Source: CALGLS01 sp965222105
GTDB taxonomy: Bacteria > Bacteroidota > Bacteroidia > Chitinophagales > Saprospiraceae
Reading direction: 5' to 3'
Length of the DNA: 64,000 nt
Assembly: GCA_965222105.1 (NCBI GenBank)
Contig: CBDCTQ010000033.1
Location: 62,001-126,000, forward strand
Shown here: positions 17,017 through 25,269 of the stretch, in pieces
Numbering within the stretch: the stretch's first letter is position 1
Layout of the letters: each line of letters opens with the position of its first letter
The notes under the pieces: generated by a model
The model's input: only the letters and a program-made list of their open reading frames with translations
Told to the model about the DNA's origin: nothing
The model's database searches: none
Translations under genes and position numbers: made by a program

Positions 17017-17901
17017 TTATATTTTTAGGTAAGCCCCAATAACAAAAGTGCCTGCAAAGCCCACATTGGTCAGGTGTAATGGAATAAGTGCTGTGCCGAT
17101 GTGCGCTCCAAATTTTCCAGCCGACTGCCAGTTCAGCTTCAAGGAGGAGGCTATCCACTGTTGATCGTTGGGATAGAGGCCCGTTTGAATGAAATTTTCA
17201 TTATAGTAAGAGCCGTTGTCAAAAGAGAGTCGCACCTCGGTGGTCAACATCAGGGTAAAGGCGTTCCCCAGGGTACGGCCAATTTCCACCCGTCCTTCGA
17301 CGGTGTCGCTAAATTCGTCGGTATATTTCATAAATCCCATTTCTGCAAAGGCATACCATTTGCTGCCAAGGCCGCCACCTACATGTGCCATCAGCCCGAA
17401 AGCATTGGCTTGAAAACCGGTGGTGAGTCCCTTCTCCGCCTCCGTGGATACCGTGTTGAGAGCGGCTTGTGCCGAAATGGCAAGTTTGACGTCTTTGTCG
17501 ATCAGGCCATATTTCAGCCCCAGGCGTACATTACTCAGTCCGTTGATGGAGCCGCCTTCTAACAAGCCGCCTACAAAGTTGGTTTCCTTGTTGGTCAGGT
17601 CGCCGGCATCGGCGTATTTGAAGGGTAACATAGCCATCACGTCCAGCTTGTCGGTGATGCCGTATTCGCCGTAAAAACCATAATCGGCGTAGAATATCTC
17701 GCGGTTGATGTTGCGGGTTTTGGTAGCACCGAATCCGGTCAGAAGTTGGGAGTATCTATATGCCGCAAAATGGGCCTGGAGTTGAAAATACCCCTTGCCT
17801 TTTTTGAGCAGCCAGGGCCCTCCGGCGAATGCGTCGTTGGCAAGAACCACGATGAGTAATACTGTAAACAGCGAAGAGAGAAGTGTTTTAAATGTTGTCA
17901 T
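17017..17901 (-). CDS. Outer-membrane beta-barrel-like protein
   Basis: The 294-residue protein has a signal peptide (LLSSLFTVLLIVVL..AFA) and then alternating aromatic and polar beta strands with GYFQLQAHFAAYRYSQ, YGFYGEYGITDKLDV and a C-terminal strand ending in GAYLKI. This suits a small outer-membrane barrel of the transporter/'phenol-degradation MetA-like' type. It starts 20 bp after the TetR gene, so the two form an operon and the regulator may respond to a compound this barrel handles. The cargo is unknown. Confidence 0.65.
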   Translation of the reverse strand: MTTFKTLLSSLFTVLLIVVLANDAFAGGPWLLKKGKGYFQLQAHFAAYRYSQLLTGFGATKTRNINREIFYADYGFYGEYGITDKLDVMAMLPFKYADAGDLTNKETNFVGGLLEGGSINGLSNVRLGLKYGLIDKDVKLAISAQAALNTVSTEAEKGLTTGFQANAFGLMAHVGGGLGSKWYAFAEMGFMKYTDEFSDTVEGRVEIGRTLGNAFTLMLTTEVRLSFDNGSYYNENFIQTGLYPNDQQWIASSLKLNWQSAGKFGAHIGTALIPLHLTNVGFAGTFVIGAYLKI

Positions 17902-17921
17902 GCGTAGTAGTTATTTTACAA

Positions 17922-18521
17922 TCAAATCAAACAATAATCAAAGATGTAATTGATGAATGCCTTCGCAGCGGTTTTGTCTTTTGTGGATCGGCCGGTGGTG
18001 AGAAAACCCCGCCAACTGTTGTCGATGAATGTGGCCAGTACTTTGGGGCGGTGATGGCTGCCGATCTCCCCCGATTGCTGTGCCTGCCGGATGCAATGGG
18101 CCAGTTCCTCCGTCAACCTTTCGTAGCAGGTTTTTAGCTTGTCGGAAATGGCGTCGTTGTTATCACTTAGCTCCAGACTCAAAATGTTGAGCAGGCACCC
18201 CCCTTTGTATTGGAGGGTTCGGGTAAATGTGGTCACATTATTTCGGTAATATTTTTTCAAGCGGTTCAGTGGGCTCCATTTTTCGTTTCTCAGCGTTTTT
18301 TGCATTTCCATCAGCGCCGCTTCCGTATATTGTTCCAGCATTTGGATCACATAATCTTCTTTCGAATCAAAATAGTTGAAGAAAGACCCTTTGGGCATAC
18401 CCGTTTCTCCGGCAACCTGGCTCACACCGGTTCCCCCAAAACCCTGCTGAAGCATCAGCTCACAACCCTTATGGAGAAGTGCCAGCCGCCGTTCTTCTAT
18501 TTTCTCTTTTGAAATTCGCAT
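17922..18521 (-). CDS. TetR-family transcriptional regulator
   Basis: The 199-residue protein has an N-terminal TetR helix-turn-helix (CELMLQQGFGGTGVSQVAGE, then GMPKGSFFNYFDSKEDYV) and a helical ligand-binding half. The family usually represses its own operon until an inducer binds. The barrel gene follows after 20 bp. A TAAATTTG -7 box and a GTGACCGATCAC motif lie just upstream, so autoregulation is likely. Confidence 0.88.
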   Translation of the reverse strand: MRISKEKIEERRLALLHKGCELMLQQGFGGTGVSQVAGETGMPKGSFFNYFDSKEDYVIQMLEQYTEAALMEMQKTLRNEKWSPLNRLKKYYRNNVTTFTRTLQYKGGCLLNILSLELSDNNDAISDKLKTCYERLTEELAHCIRQAQQSGEIGSHHRPKVLATFIDNSWRGFLTTGRSTKDKTAAKAFINYIFDYCLI

Positions 18522-18532
18522 AATTAATTAAT

Positions 18533-18562
18533 GTGACCGATCACTTTAATTCTGCAAATTTA
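18533..18562 (-). promoter_or_regulatory. TetR promoter with candidate operator
   Basis: On the minus strand, TAAATTTG (18555-18562) matches the -7 consensus. Ten bases downstream lies GTGATCGGTCAC (18533-18544), with GTGA/TCAC arms. The motif falls at the expected transcription start and before the ATG at 18521, a good place for a TetR dimer to block its own promoter. The half-sites are short, so the operator call is tentative. Confidence 0.5.
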
Positions 18563-18611
18563 AAAAGATTTTTTAAAAAAGAAAAGAGGTTATGGATATT
18601 GGCGGATTTTA

Positions 18612-20156
18612 TCAATCTCCGTTCATCTCCTTCACCACAATGTCGCGAACCAGACCCTGCTCTGTAACCACCACCACCCAATAACTTGCAGTGGGCAAGG
18701 CAGCTACATCCAGCATTTGGATTTGGCCACCAGGCCTCCTTTCGGAAAATACCAACTGGCCACGAAGGTCGTAGAGACGAATATCGACGGTCCCGGTTGT
18801 TTGTCTAAGGTCGACGTTTAACACGTCATTTACCGGGTTGGGAAAGAGAGAAAGCTGGGTATTTCCGACCGGTGTTTCCGTATCGGTGAATACGCAGGAT
18901 TGTTCGTTGGCGAAGTTGCTGCTTCGCAACTCGTAGAGCAGTGGCGCCATTTCCGGGGCGATGGGAGTGGTGGTAAGGCTGATGTTAGAAACTTCCACAG
19001 TTGCATCAGCCGCAGTGATCCCGGAAAAGGGGACCATATCGCATACGTTGACGTCTTCGTCCATTTCGGCAATGGCCAGGTGATTGAAGCCGTAGAGTTG
19101 TCCCTGGTCGCTTTTCAGGAAGGACCCAAGGGGGAAGGTGCTGATATTGTTTAATTCAAACCGCTGGGCCCATTGAAGAGCTCCGTTGGCGTCGAGTTTT
19201 AATACAAGTCGGTCTTGATTATCCGGATTGTTTGCGGTAAGCAGCAGCCCGCCATCGCTGGTCTCGTAAGTCCAGAAAAGTCTAAGTTTCTGACTACCCA
19301 CGAAATATTCCTTTGCCCAGAGTATGGCTCCCTGGTCGTCCATTTTTACCAGGCGGTTTTGAAGGCTGGTGTCCCAAAAAAGTGCGGTGTATATCCAGTT
19401 GCCGTCGGATAGTCGTTGCAATCCAATGACCTGCTCCAGTTCTGGTTCGGAGAGGTCGGTATGATCGTGAATGACGGACCAGTTAACCCCTGCATTGTCC
19501 ATTTCCAGTACCACCAAAAACTGACTTTGGTCTCCGTTGGGCTCCGCCTGGCAGATCACCACATGCTCTCCGGCACTTGAGGAGGGCACGGCTTCATCTA
19601 CCCGAAATTCGGTGCCACCGGGAGCGTGTATACGCAGGCCGGATGGAAAGTTGCCGTCAATGTTTCCGTTCAGCATATAAAACGATGGGCGGGGATTGTC
19701 GGCCCAGGTAAAAAGGTCGAGCTGAGTGCCATTGGTACTCAACGTGTGGATTTGATCCTGCCCGTCCATCAAATTGGTGAAGGTAGAGCAGTACGGAATG
19801 GTTCCATCGTCGTTGATGCGCAAAATGTAGGGGCGGGTGTTAAAACCCAGGTTGGCGCCACCCACCACGACGCCGTCAGCAATAGCTGTGCCCGTATTCA
19901 GTAAGGATGCGGTTGCACCAAAGAGCATACGGATACCCACTATGGGGTCCAACACCAGGTCGGGGCCGGTGTTGAAAAAATGTATGTGGGAGGAATCAAA
20001 GCTAAAGCGATGTTCGTGAACGATGTACATTTGACTTCCCGCCTGGTCGAGAAAAAGGGAGCCACCCGCTGTCTGCGGTCGGTCAAATACGCGGTTTTGG
20101 CTGAAAACCGTCATTGGAAGCAACAATAGGAATAGCCATTTGAGGGATATTTGCAT
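18612..20156 (-). CDS. Secreted T9SS cargo protein, propeller-like
   Basis: The 514-residue protein has a signal peptide (MQISLKWLFLLLLPMTVFSQ) and a C-terminal T9SS sorting domain starting at LSLFPNPVNDVLNVDL and ending in DIVVKEMNGD. The body contains repeated segments such as RLVKMDDQGAILWAKEYFVG and RLVLKLDANGALQWAQRFEL, the pattern of bacterial WD-like/PQQ-like propellers. No enzyme motif is visible. It should be secreted across the outer membrane by T9SS, whose machinery is not in this window. Confidence 0.8.
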   Translation of the reverse strand: MQISLKWLFLLLLPMTVFSQNRVFDRPQTAGGSLFLDQAGSQMYIVHEHRFSFDSSHIHFFNTGPDLVLDPIVGIRMLFGATASLLNTGTAIADGVVVGGANLGFNTRPYILRINDDGTIPYCSTFTNLMDGQDQIHTLSTNGTQLDLFTWADNPRPSFYMLNGNIDGNFPSGLRIHAPGGTEFRVDEAVPSSSAGEHVVICQAEPNGDQSQFLVVLEMDNAGVNWSVIHDHTDLSEPELEQVIGLQRLSDGNWIYTALFWDTSLQNRLVKMDDQGAILWAKEYFVGSQKLRLFWTYETSDGGLLLTANNPDNQDRLVLKLDANGALQWAQRFELNNISTFPLGSFLKSDQGQLYGFNHLAIAEMDEDVNVCDMVPFSGITAADATVEVSNISLTTTPIAPEMAPLLYELRSSNFANEQSCVFTDTETPVGNTQLSLFPNPVNDVLNVDLRQTTGTVDIRLYDLRGQLVFSERRPGGQIQMLDVAALPTASYWVVVVTEQGLVRDIVVKEMNGD

Positions 20157-20251
20157 AATGGTAACTTTTTATTGACTAATATACAAAAAGCAGCCCACAA
20201 TCACCTCATTTATCCGTTTCCTTTTAATGTCCGATCTCTCCCATAATTTTC

Positions 20252-20259
20252 TATATTTG
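20252..20259 (+). promoter_or_regulatory. TAnnTTTG -7 box for xylB
   Basis: TATATTTG lies 20 bp before the xylB ATG and matches the Bacteroidota -7 consensus exactly. It probably drives the xylB-xylA-transporter set. No xylose regulator gene is present nearby. Confidence 0.55.
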
Positions 20260-20279
20260 ACGGATAAATAAAGTAATGC

Positions 20280-21779
20280 ATGTTTTTATTAGGCTACGAC
20301 ATAGGGAGCTCGTCGGTCAAAGCGGCCCTCATCAATGCAGAAACGGGGCAGATGATGAAGGCTACCCAGTTTCCGGAAACGGAGTTGGATATTGTTTCCC
20401 AACAGGTTGGGTGGGCAGAGCAAGATCCGGAAGTATGGTGGGATAGCCTTTGCCGGGCAACGCGACAATTGTTGCATCAAACTCAAGTAGAGCCCTACCA
20501 TATTAAAGGCATCGGCATTGCTTACCAGATGCACGGCTTGGTGGTAATTGACAAGGACAAGGAGGTGTTGCGCCCCGCCATCATTTGGTGCGACAGCCGG
20601 GCAGTAACCATTGGCCGGGAAGCTTTTGATGCGCTGACCAAAGAAAAATGTCTTTCCCACCTGTTGAATTCTCCAGGCAATTTTACTGCCTCCAAACTCA
20701 AGTGGGTTAAAGACAACGAACCAGATATCTACAAACGCATTCATAAAATACTTTTGCCAGGCGATTACATTGCTATGAAACTTAGTGGAGAAGTCAACAC
20801 CACGCTCCCTGGGTTGTCGGAGGGCATGTTTTGGGATTTTAAAACAAATCAGGTTGCTCAATTTTTGTTGGACTACTACGGGATTTCGCAGGAGCTGATT
20901 CCCAACACGGTGCCCACGTTTGGCCTTCACGGCACTTTGACCAAAGACGCTGCTGCAGCTACCGGCCTTGCAGAAGGAACGCCGATCACATACCGCGCCG
21001 GCGATCAACCTAACAATGCTTTTTCGCTGGGCGTTTTGGATCCTGGGCAGGTGGCCGCTACTGGTGGAACCTCCGGTGTCGTTTACGGCGTTGTAGATGA
21101 ACTCCTTTATGATGATTTGTCTCGGATAAACAGCTTTGCCCACGTCAATCATACCTACGAACATCCCCGGCTCGGACTGTTGTTGTGCATCAACGGGGCG
21201 GGCATTCAGTACGCCTGGTTGAAAAAGCAGATCGCTCAACCCGGTATTTCATATGCCGATATGGAGCAAGTGGTTAACACCGTGCCGACAGGAGCCGATG
21301 GGTTGCGGATTATCCCTTTCGGAAATGGTGCCGAGAGGATATTATCCAATAAAAATCCAGGTGCCCAGATCAACAACCTGCATTTCAACCGCCATACCCG
21401 GGCTCATTTTTACCGGGCTGCCCTTGAGGGCATTGCCTTTTCCTTTGTTTACGGATTTCAAATTCTGAAAGAATTGGGGTTGAACCCAAAACACATCAAA
21501 GTCGGCAACGATAATTTGTTTCAATCCAAGACTTTTTCAACGACCATTGCCAATCTCCTGAGTTGCCGCATCGAAGTGGTACAGACCAGCGGTGCAGAAG
21601 GAGCGGCAAAAGCCAGTGGGTTGGGAGCAGGCATCTACTCCCATTTGGATGAAGCACTAAAGACAAATAATATTCAACAACAATACTTCCCCAACAGTGC
21701 AAATGGAATGTATCGTCAAGCCTTTGACGCCTGGAAAAACGATTTGGAAAAACTAACAGCGTTGCCATCTGACTTCTAG
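20280..21779 (+). CDS. xylB: Xylulokinase
   Basis: XylB phosphorylates D-xylulose to xylulose 5-phosphate with ATP, feeding the pentose phosphate pathway. The 499-residue FGGY kinase begins LLGYDIGSSSVKAALI (phosphate-binding loop) and contains GQVAATGGTSGVVYG and DNLFQSKTFSTTIANLL. It is followed after 80 bp by xylA and then a sugar symporter, a complete uptake-isomerase-kinase route. Another FGGY kinase specificity is possible from sequence alone, but the context is strong. Confidence 0.93.
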   Translation: MFLLGYDIGSSSVKAALINAETGQMMKATQFPETELDIVSQQVGWAEQDPEVWWDSLCRATRQLLHQTQVEPYHIKGIGIAYQMHGLVVIDKDKEVLRPAIIWCDSRAVTIGREAFDALTKEKCLSHLLNSPGNFTASKLKWVKDNEPDIYKRIHKILLPGDYIAMKLSGEVNTTLPGLSEGMFWDFKTNQVAQFLLDYYGISQELIPNTVPTFGLHGTLTKDAAAATGLAEGTPITYRAGDQPNNAFSLGVLDPGQVAATGGTSGVVYGVVDELLYDDLSRINSFAHVNHTYEHPRLGLLLCINGAGIQYAWLKKQIAQPGISYADMEQVVNTVPTGADGLRIIPFGNGAERILSNKNPGAQINNLHFNRHTRAHFYRAALEGIAFSFVYGFQILKELGLNPKHIKVGNDNLFQSKTFSTTIANLLSCRIEVVQTSGAEGAAKASGLGAGIYSHLDEALKTNNIQQQYFPNSANGMYRQAFDAWKNDLEKLTALPSDF

Positions 21780-21859
21780 CTGATTGCGCATGATCGGCTC
21801 CGAAAGCAGAGTAGGGGAGAGGGAAAAAATGTTTAACAACAAAAATTACCACGATAAAT

Positions 21860-23218
21860 ATGTCCGACAAAACAAACGACTCTACAACCACAAAGGTACT
21901 TCTTGGAGATAGAGAATACTTCAAAGGCATCCCAAAAATAGCGTTCGAGGGCAGGGAGTCCAACAACCCTTTCGCCTTCAAGTGGTACGACGAAAATCAG
22001 GTCGTAGCCGGAAAAACGATGAAAGACCATTTCCGTTTTGCGGCAGCCTACTGGCACAGCTTCTGTGGTACCGGTGGAGATCCCTTTGGTGCGCCTACCA
22101 AAAATTTTCCCTGGGCAGATGCCGACGACCCTTATAAAAGAGCCATTCAAAAAATGGATGCTGCCTTTGAATTCATTTCTAAAATGGGCATACCATACTA
22201 CTGTTTTCACGATTTTGACCTGATCGAAGAAGGCCCCAACCTCGGTGAATCCACCAAACGCCTGGAGTACATAACAGACTATGCACTGCAGAAGCAGGAG
22301 GCATCCGGAATCCGCCCACTTTGGGGAACGGCTAACCTGTTTTCCAACCCAAGGTATATGAACGGCGCCGCCACCAATCCCGATTTGGGCGTGGTGGCCT
22401 ATGCTGCTGCTCAGGTCAAAAACGCCCTGGATGCCACCATCAAACTTGGTGGTGAAAACTATGTATTTTGGGGAGGCCGCGAAGGGTATATGAGCCTGCT
22501 CAACACCGATATGAAAAAGGAGCTCGATCACATGGCGCGTTTCCTCCACCTGGCCAAAGACTACGCCCGCAGACAGGGCTTTACCGGCACCTTCTTCATC
22601 GAACCCAAGCCAGCCGAACCCAGCAAGCATCAGTACGACTTCGACGCCGCCACCGTCCTGGGATTTTTGAAAGAATACGACCTGGAAGAAGATTTCAAAC
22701 TAAACCTTGAAGTCAACCACGCAACCCTGGCAATGCACACCTTCCAACACGAATTGCAGGTGGCCGCCGACCACGGCATGCTGGGCAGTATGGATGCCAA
22801 TCGGGGCGACTATCAGAACGGATGGGATACCGATCAGTTTCCCAACAATGTTTACGAATTGGTAGAAGCATTGTTGGTCATCTTGCCTGCCGGCGGATTC
22901 CAGGGCGGCGGCATCAATTTCGACGCCAAAACCAGGAGAAATTCAACCGATCTGGAAGACCTTTTTTATGCCCATATCGGCGGCATGGATGCTTTTGCAA
23001 GAGCATTGTTGGTGGCCAACGATGTCCTGGAAAAATCGGAGTACCTGGCCCTCCGAAAAGAAAGATACCGCTCTTTCGATTCCTCTCTGGGAAAAGCATT
23101 TGAGGAAGGCAAAATGTCGCTGGAAGAGCTGGCGGACCTGGCCGCTCAAAATGGCGAGCCAAGCCAACGCAGTGGCCGGCAAGAGTTGTTTGAGAATATT
23201 ATTAATCAGTATTTGTGA
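21860..23218 (+). CDS. xylA: Xylose isomerase
   Basis: XylA converts D-xylose to D-xylulose using two divalent metals. The 452-residue protein is a class II enzyme with FHDFDL (catalytic His), FIEPKPAEPSKHQYDFD, LEVNHATLAMHTFQHEL, GSMDANRGD and INFDAKTRRNS, which supply the metal ligands. It lies between xylB and the symporter gene on the same strand. Confidence 0.96.
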   Translation: MSDKTNDSTTTKVLLGDREYFKGIPKIAFEGRESNNPFAFKWYDENQVVAGKTMKDHFRFAAAYWHSFCGTGGDPFGAPTKNFPWADADDPYKRAIQKMDAAFEFISKMGIPYYCFHDFDLIEEGPNLGESTKRLEYITDYALQKQEASGIRPLWGTANLFSNPRYMNGAATNPDLGVVAYAAAQVKNALDATIKLGGENYVFWGGREGYMSLLNTDMKKELDHMARFLHLAKDYARRQGFTGTFFIEPKPAEPSKHQYDFDAATVLGFLKEYDLEEDFKLNLEVNHATLAMHTFQHELQVAADHGMLGSMDANRGDYQNGWDTDQFPNNVYELVEALLVILPAGGFQGGGINFDAKTRRNSTDLEDLFYAHIGGMDAFARALLVANDVLEKSEYLALRKERYRSFDSSLGKAFEEGKMSLEELADLAAQNGEPSQRSGRQELFENIINQYL

Positions 23219-23272
23219 TATTTGTTTTTATTGATGGCGGCCTTCATCACACACTCAAAAAAAACACCATCC

Positions 23273-24817
23273 ATGTCAAAACACAAAACCCAGACCATCT
23301 GGATTGCCGCCATTGTATCGTTGGGGGGCTTTCTGTTCGGATTCGATGCGGCAATTATAGCCGGGGTAGTGGGGTCGGTGGAAACGCTATTCCATCTCGA
23401 CGATGTCCAGACGGGGTGGGTAGTTAGCTCTCCCAGTTTTGCGGCCATGATCTCCATGCTCCTGGCGGGGGCCATCAGCAATGTGTTGGGCCGGAAGCGG
23501 GTGTTGATCATGGTGGCCATACTATATGCCGTGTCGGCACTTTTCTCCGCTTATGCTACTTCTTACGAAATGCTGTACATCGCCCGGATGGTGGGTGGTT
23601 TTGCCTTTGGGGCTGCTCTGATACTGGCGCCTCTGTACATCGCCGAGGTGGCCAATGCCGAAAACCGGGGCAAGCTGGTTTCCATTCAGCAGCTCAACAT
23701 CGTTGTCGGATTCTCGGCAGCTTATTTTTGCAGCTATTATTTAAACCAATTAAGTATGTCGGGGGGTGGTGCGATCAATGAAGAAAATGCGTGGCGATGG
23801 ATGCTCGGTGTGGAAGCGCTTCCTGCCCTCCTGTATCTGTTCTTATTGGTTTTTGTGCCCAACAGTCCTCGTTGGCTGATGTTGAAAAACAGGGAAGAAA
23901 AAGCACTTGGGGTTTTGAAAAGGCTCCATGGAGAAGCCCGGGCAAAGCAAGAATTTTCGGCGATTAAAAGCAGTCTTTTAGTAGATCAAAACAAGGATAA
24001 GGCAGGGCTGGCAGACTTGTGGAAACCCGCCCTCCGATATGTGCTGGTGGTGGGACTGGTGATCGGTATTTTACAACAGATCACGGGGATCAACGCCGTA
24101 TTTTTTTATGCCACTTCTATTTTTGAACAGACGGGCATCGGCACCGACGCCGCTTTCGCGCAATCGGTCATCGTGGGGATCATCAATGTGGTGTTTACCT
24201 TGCTGGTAATGGTATTGATCGACCGGATGGGGCGGCGGCCCTTATTGTTGATGGGTATTGCCGGTATTGCCATCAGCATGTTGGTAGTGGCATATGGATT
24301 CCAACAGGCTACTTACAAGTTAACTCCCGATAAGGCCGCTCAGTTGGAAGGTTTGGATGCGGCGCAATTGGCCCCTTTGCTGAATGTGACCTATGCCAAC
24401 GACCTGGATTTTAACCGCGCTCTGAAAACAACATTGGGAGAACAAGTCTATAAACAGCACCGGGGCGCCATTCTTAAAGCCGGTGCCCATATGAATGCCT
24501 ACCTCATTCTGTTGGGCATTCTTGGGTTTGTAGCCTCCTTTGCCTTTTCGCTCGGCCCTGTCATGTGGGTGATGCTTTCAGAGCTATTTCCCAACAAGAT
24601 ACGTGCATTAGCCATTGGGGGGATCGGTTTTGTCAATTCATTTACCAGTTGGTTGGTCCAGCAGGTGTTTCCCTGGGAACTTTCTACTTTAGGCAATGCG
24701 ACCACCTTTCTGATCTTTGCTCTTTTCGGGATTGTCGGATTTGCATTGATGTACAAACTACTTCCCGAAACGAAGGGGAAATCGTTGGAGGAACTGGAAA
24801 AAGAATTGTTGGGGTGA
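23273..24817 (+). CDS. xylE: MFS sugar:H+ symporter, xylose type
   Basis: The protein (514 residues from ATG 23273) is a sugar-porter-family MFS carrier with 12 predicted helices. Signatures include GGFLFGFDAAIIAGV in TM1, GRKRVL after TM2, RMGRRPLL after TM8 and the terminal PETKGKSLEELEKELL. An extra hydrophilic stretch of about 60 residues (from TYKLTPDKAAQLEG) is inserted between two late helices and probably faces the periplasm. Xylose is inferred as substrate from xylA and xylB, 54 bp upstream. Confidence 0.88.
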   Translation: MSKHKTQTIWIAAIVSLGGFLFGFDAAIIAGVVGSVETLFHLDDVQTGWVVSSPSFAAMISMLLAGAISNVLGRKRVLIMVAILYAVSALFSAYATSYEMLYIARMVGGFAFGAALILAPLYIAEVANAENRGKLVSIQQLNIVVGFSAAYFCSYYLNQLSMSGGGAINEENAWRWMLGVEALPALLYLFLLVFVPNSPRWLMLKNREEKALGVLKRLHGEARAKQEFSAIKSSLLVDQNKDKAGLADLWKPALRYVLVVGLVIGILQQITGINAVFFYATSIFEQTGIGTDAAFAQSVIVGIINVVFTLLVMVLIDRMGRRPLLLMGIAGIAISMLVVAYGFQQATYKLTPDKAAQLEGLDAAQLAPLLNVTYANDLDFNRALKTTLGEQVYKQHRGAILKAGAHMNAYLILLGILGFVASFAFSLGPVMWVMLSELFPNKIRALAIGGIGFVNSFTSWLVQQVFPWELSTLGNATTFLIFALFGIVGFALMYKLLPETKGKSLEELEKELLG

Positions 24818-24830
24818 CGGTTAAAAAACT

Positions 24831-25232
24831 TCACCCCCACCGATCACTTTTAGCAATTATCTTTTTCAATACATCGAGGTCCACCGCTTCCAGGCTTTTT
24901 ATGTACAGGCATCCCTTGCCCGTTTTGTGGGGGCCGAGTTGATCCAGCCATTCTTTCTCCTCGTTGATGTCGTACATCACATAGACGGTGAGGTGCGCCT
25001 TTCCGGGTGAAAAGCCCACGTGGAACCATTCGTATTCTTCACCGTTTTTACGTTGGTATTTGTATTTGCCGAACCCGATAATGCTGACGCCCCATATTTT
25101 GGGCTCCATGCCGGTGATCTTTTTCATGATGCCGACCAGCTTTTTGCTGTCGGCCTTCCTTTTTTGGTTGGCAATGTTATCGATGAATTTGGAGACGCTT
25201 TTTCTGGTTTCCGTATTTTTTAATTTTTTCAT
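24831..25232 (-). CDS. DUF1801 family protein
   Basis: The 133-residue cytosolic protein (ATG 25232) carries the YdhG-like DUF1801 pattern: GMEPKIWGVSIIGFGKYKYQ, then EEYEWFHVGFSPGKAHLTVY. The family function is unknown; the fold is a small alpha/beta domain. It lies 37 bp after the end of a secreted T9SS protein gene on the same strand and converges with the sugar symporter. Confidence 0.8.
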   Translation of the reverse strand: MKKLKNTETRKSVSKFIDNIANQKRKADSKKLVGIMKKITGMEPKIWGVSIIGFGKYKYQRKNGEEYEWFHVGFSPGKAHLTVYVMYDINEEKEWLDQLGPHKTGKGCLYIKSLEAVDLDVLKKIIAKSDRWG

Positions 25233-25269
25233 AGGTGCTTTTTTATGAAAATGCCGGAACAAAGTTGCC

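Noticed and set aside
20289..21239. A 316-codon minus-strand frame opposite xylB
   Set aside because: Fully inside a well-supported FGGY kinase gene, with no domain or signal of its own.
21833..22630. A 265-codon minus-strand frame opposite xylA
   Set aside because: It overlaps the metal-binding region of xylose isomerase in antisense and has no supported start.
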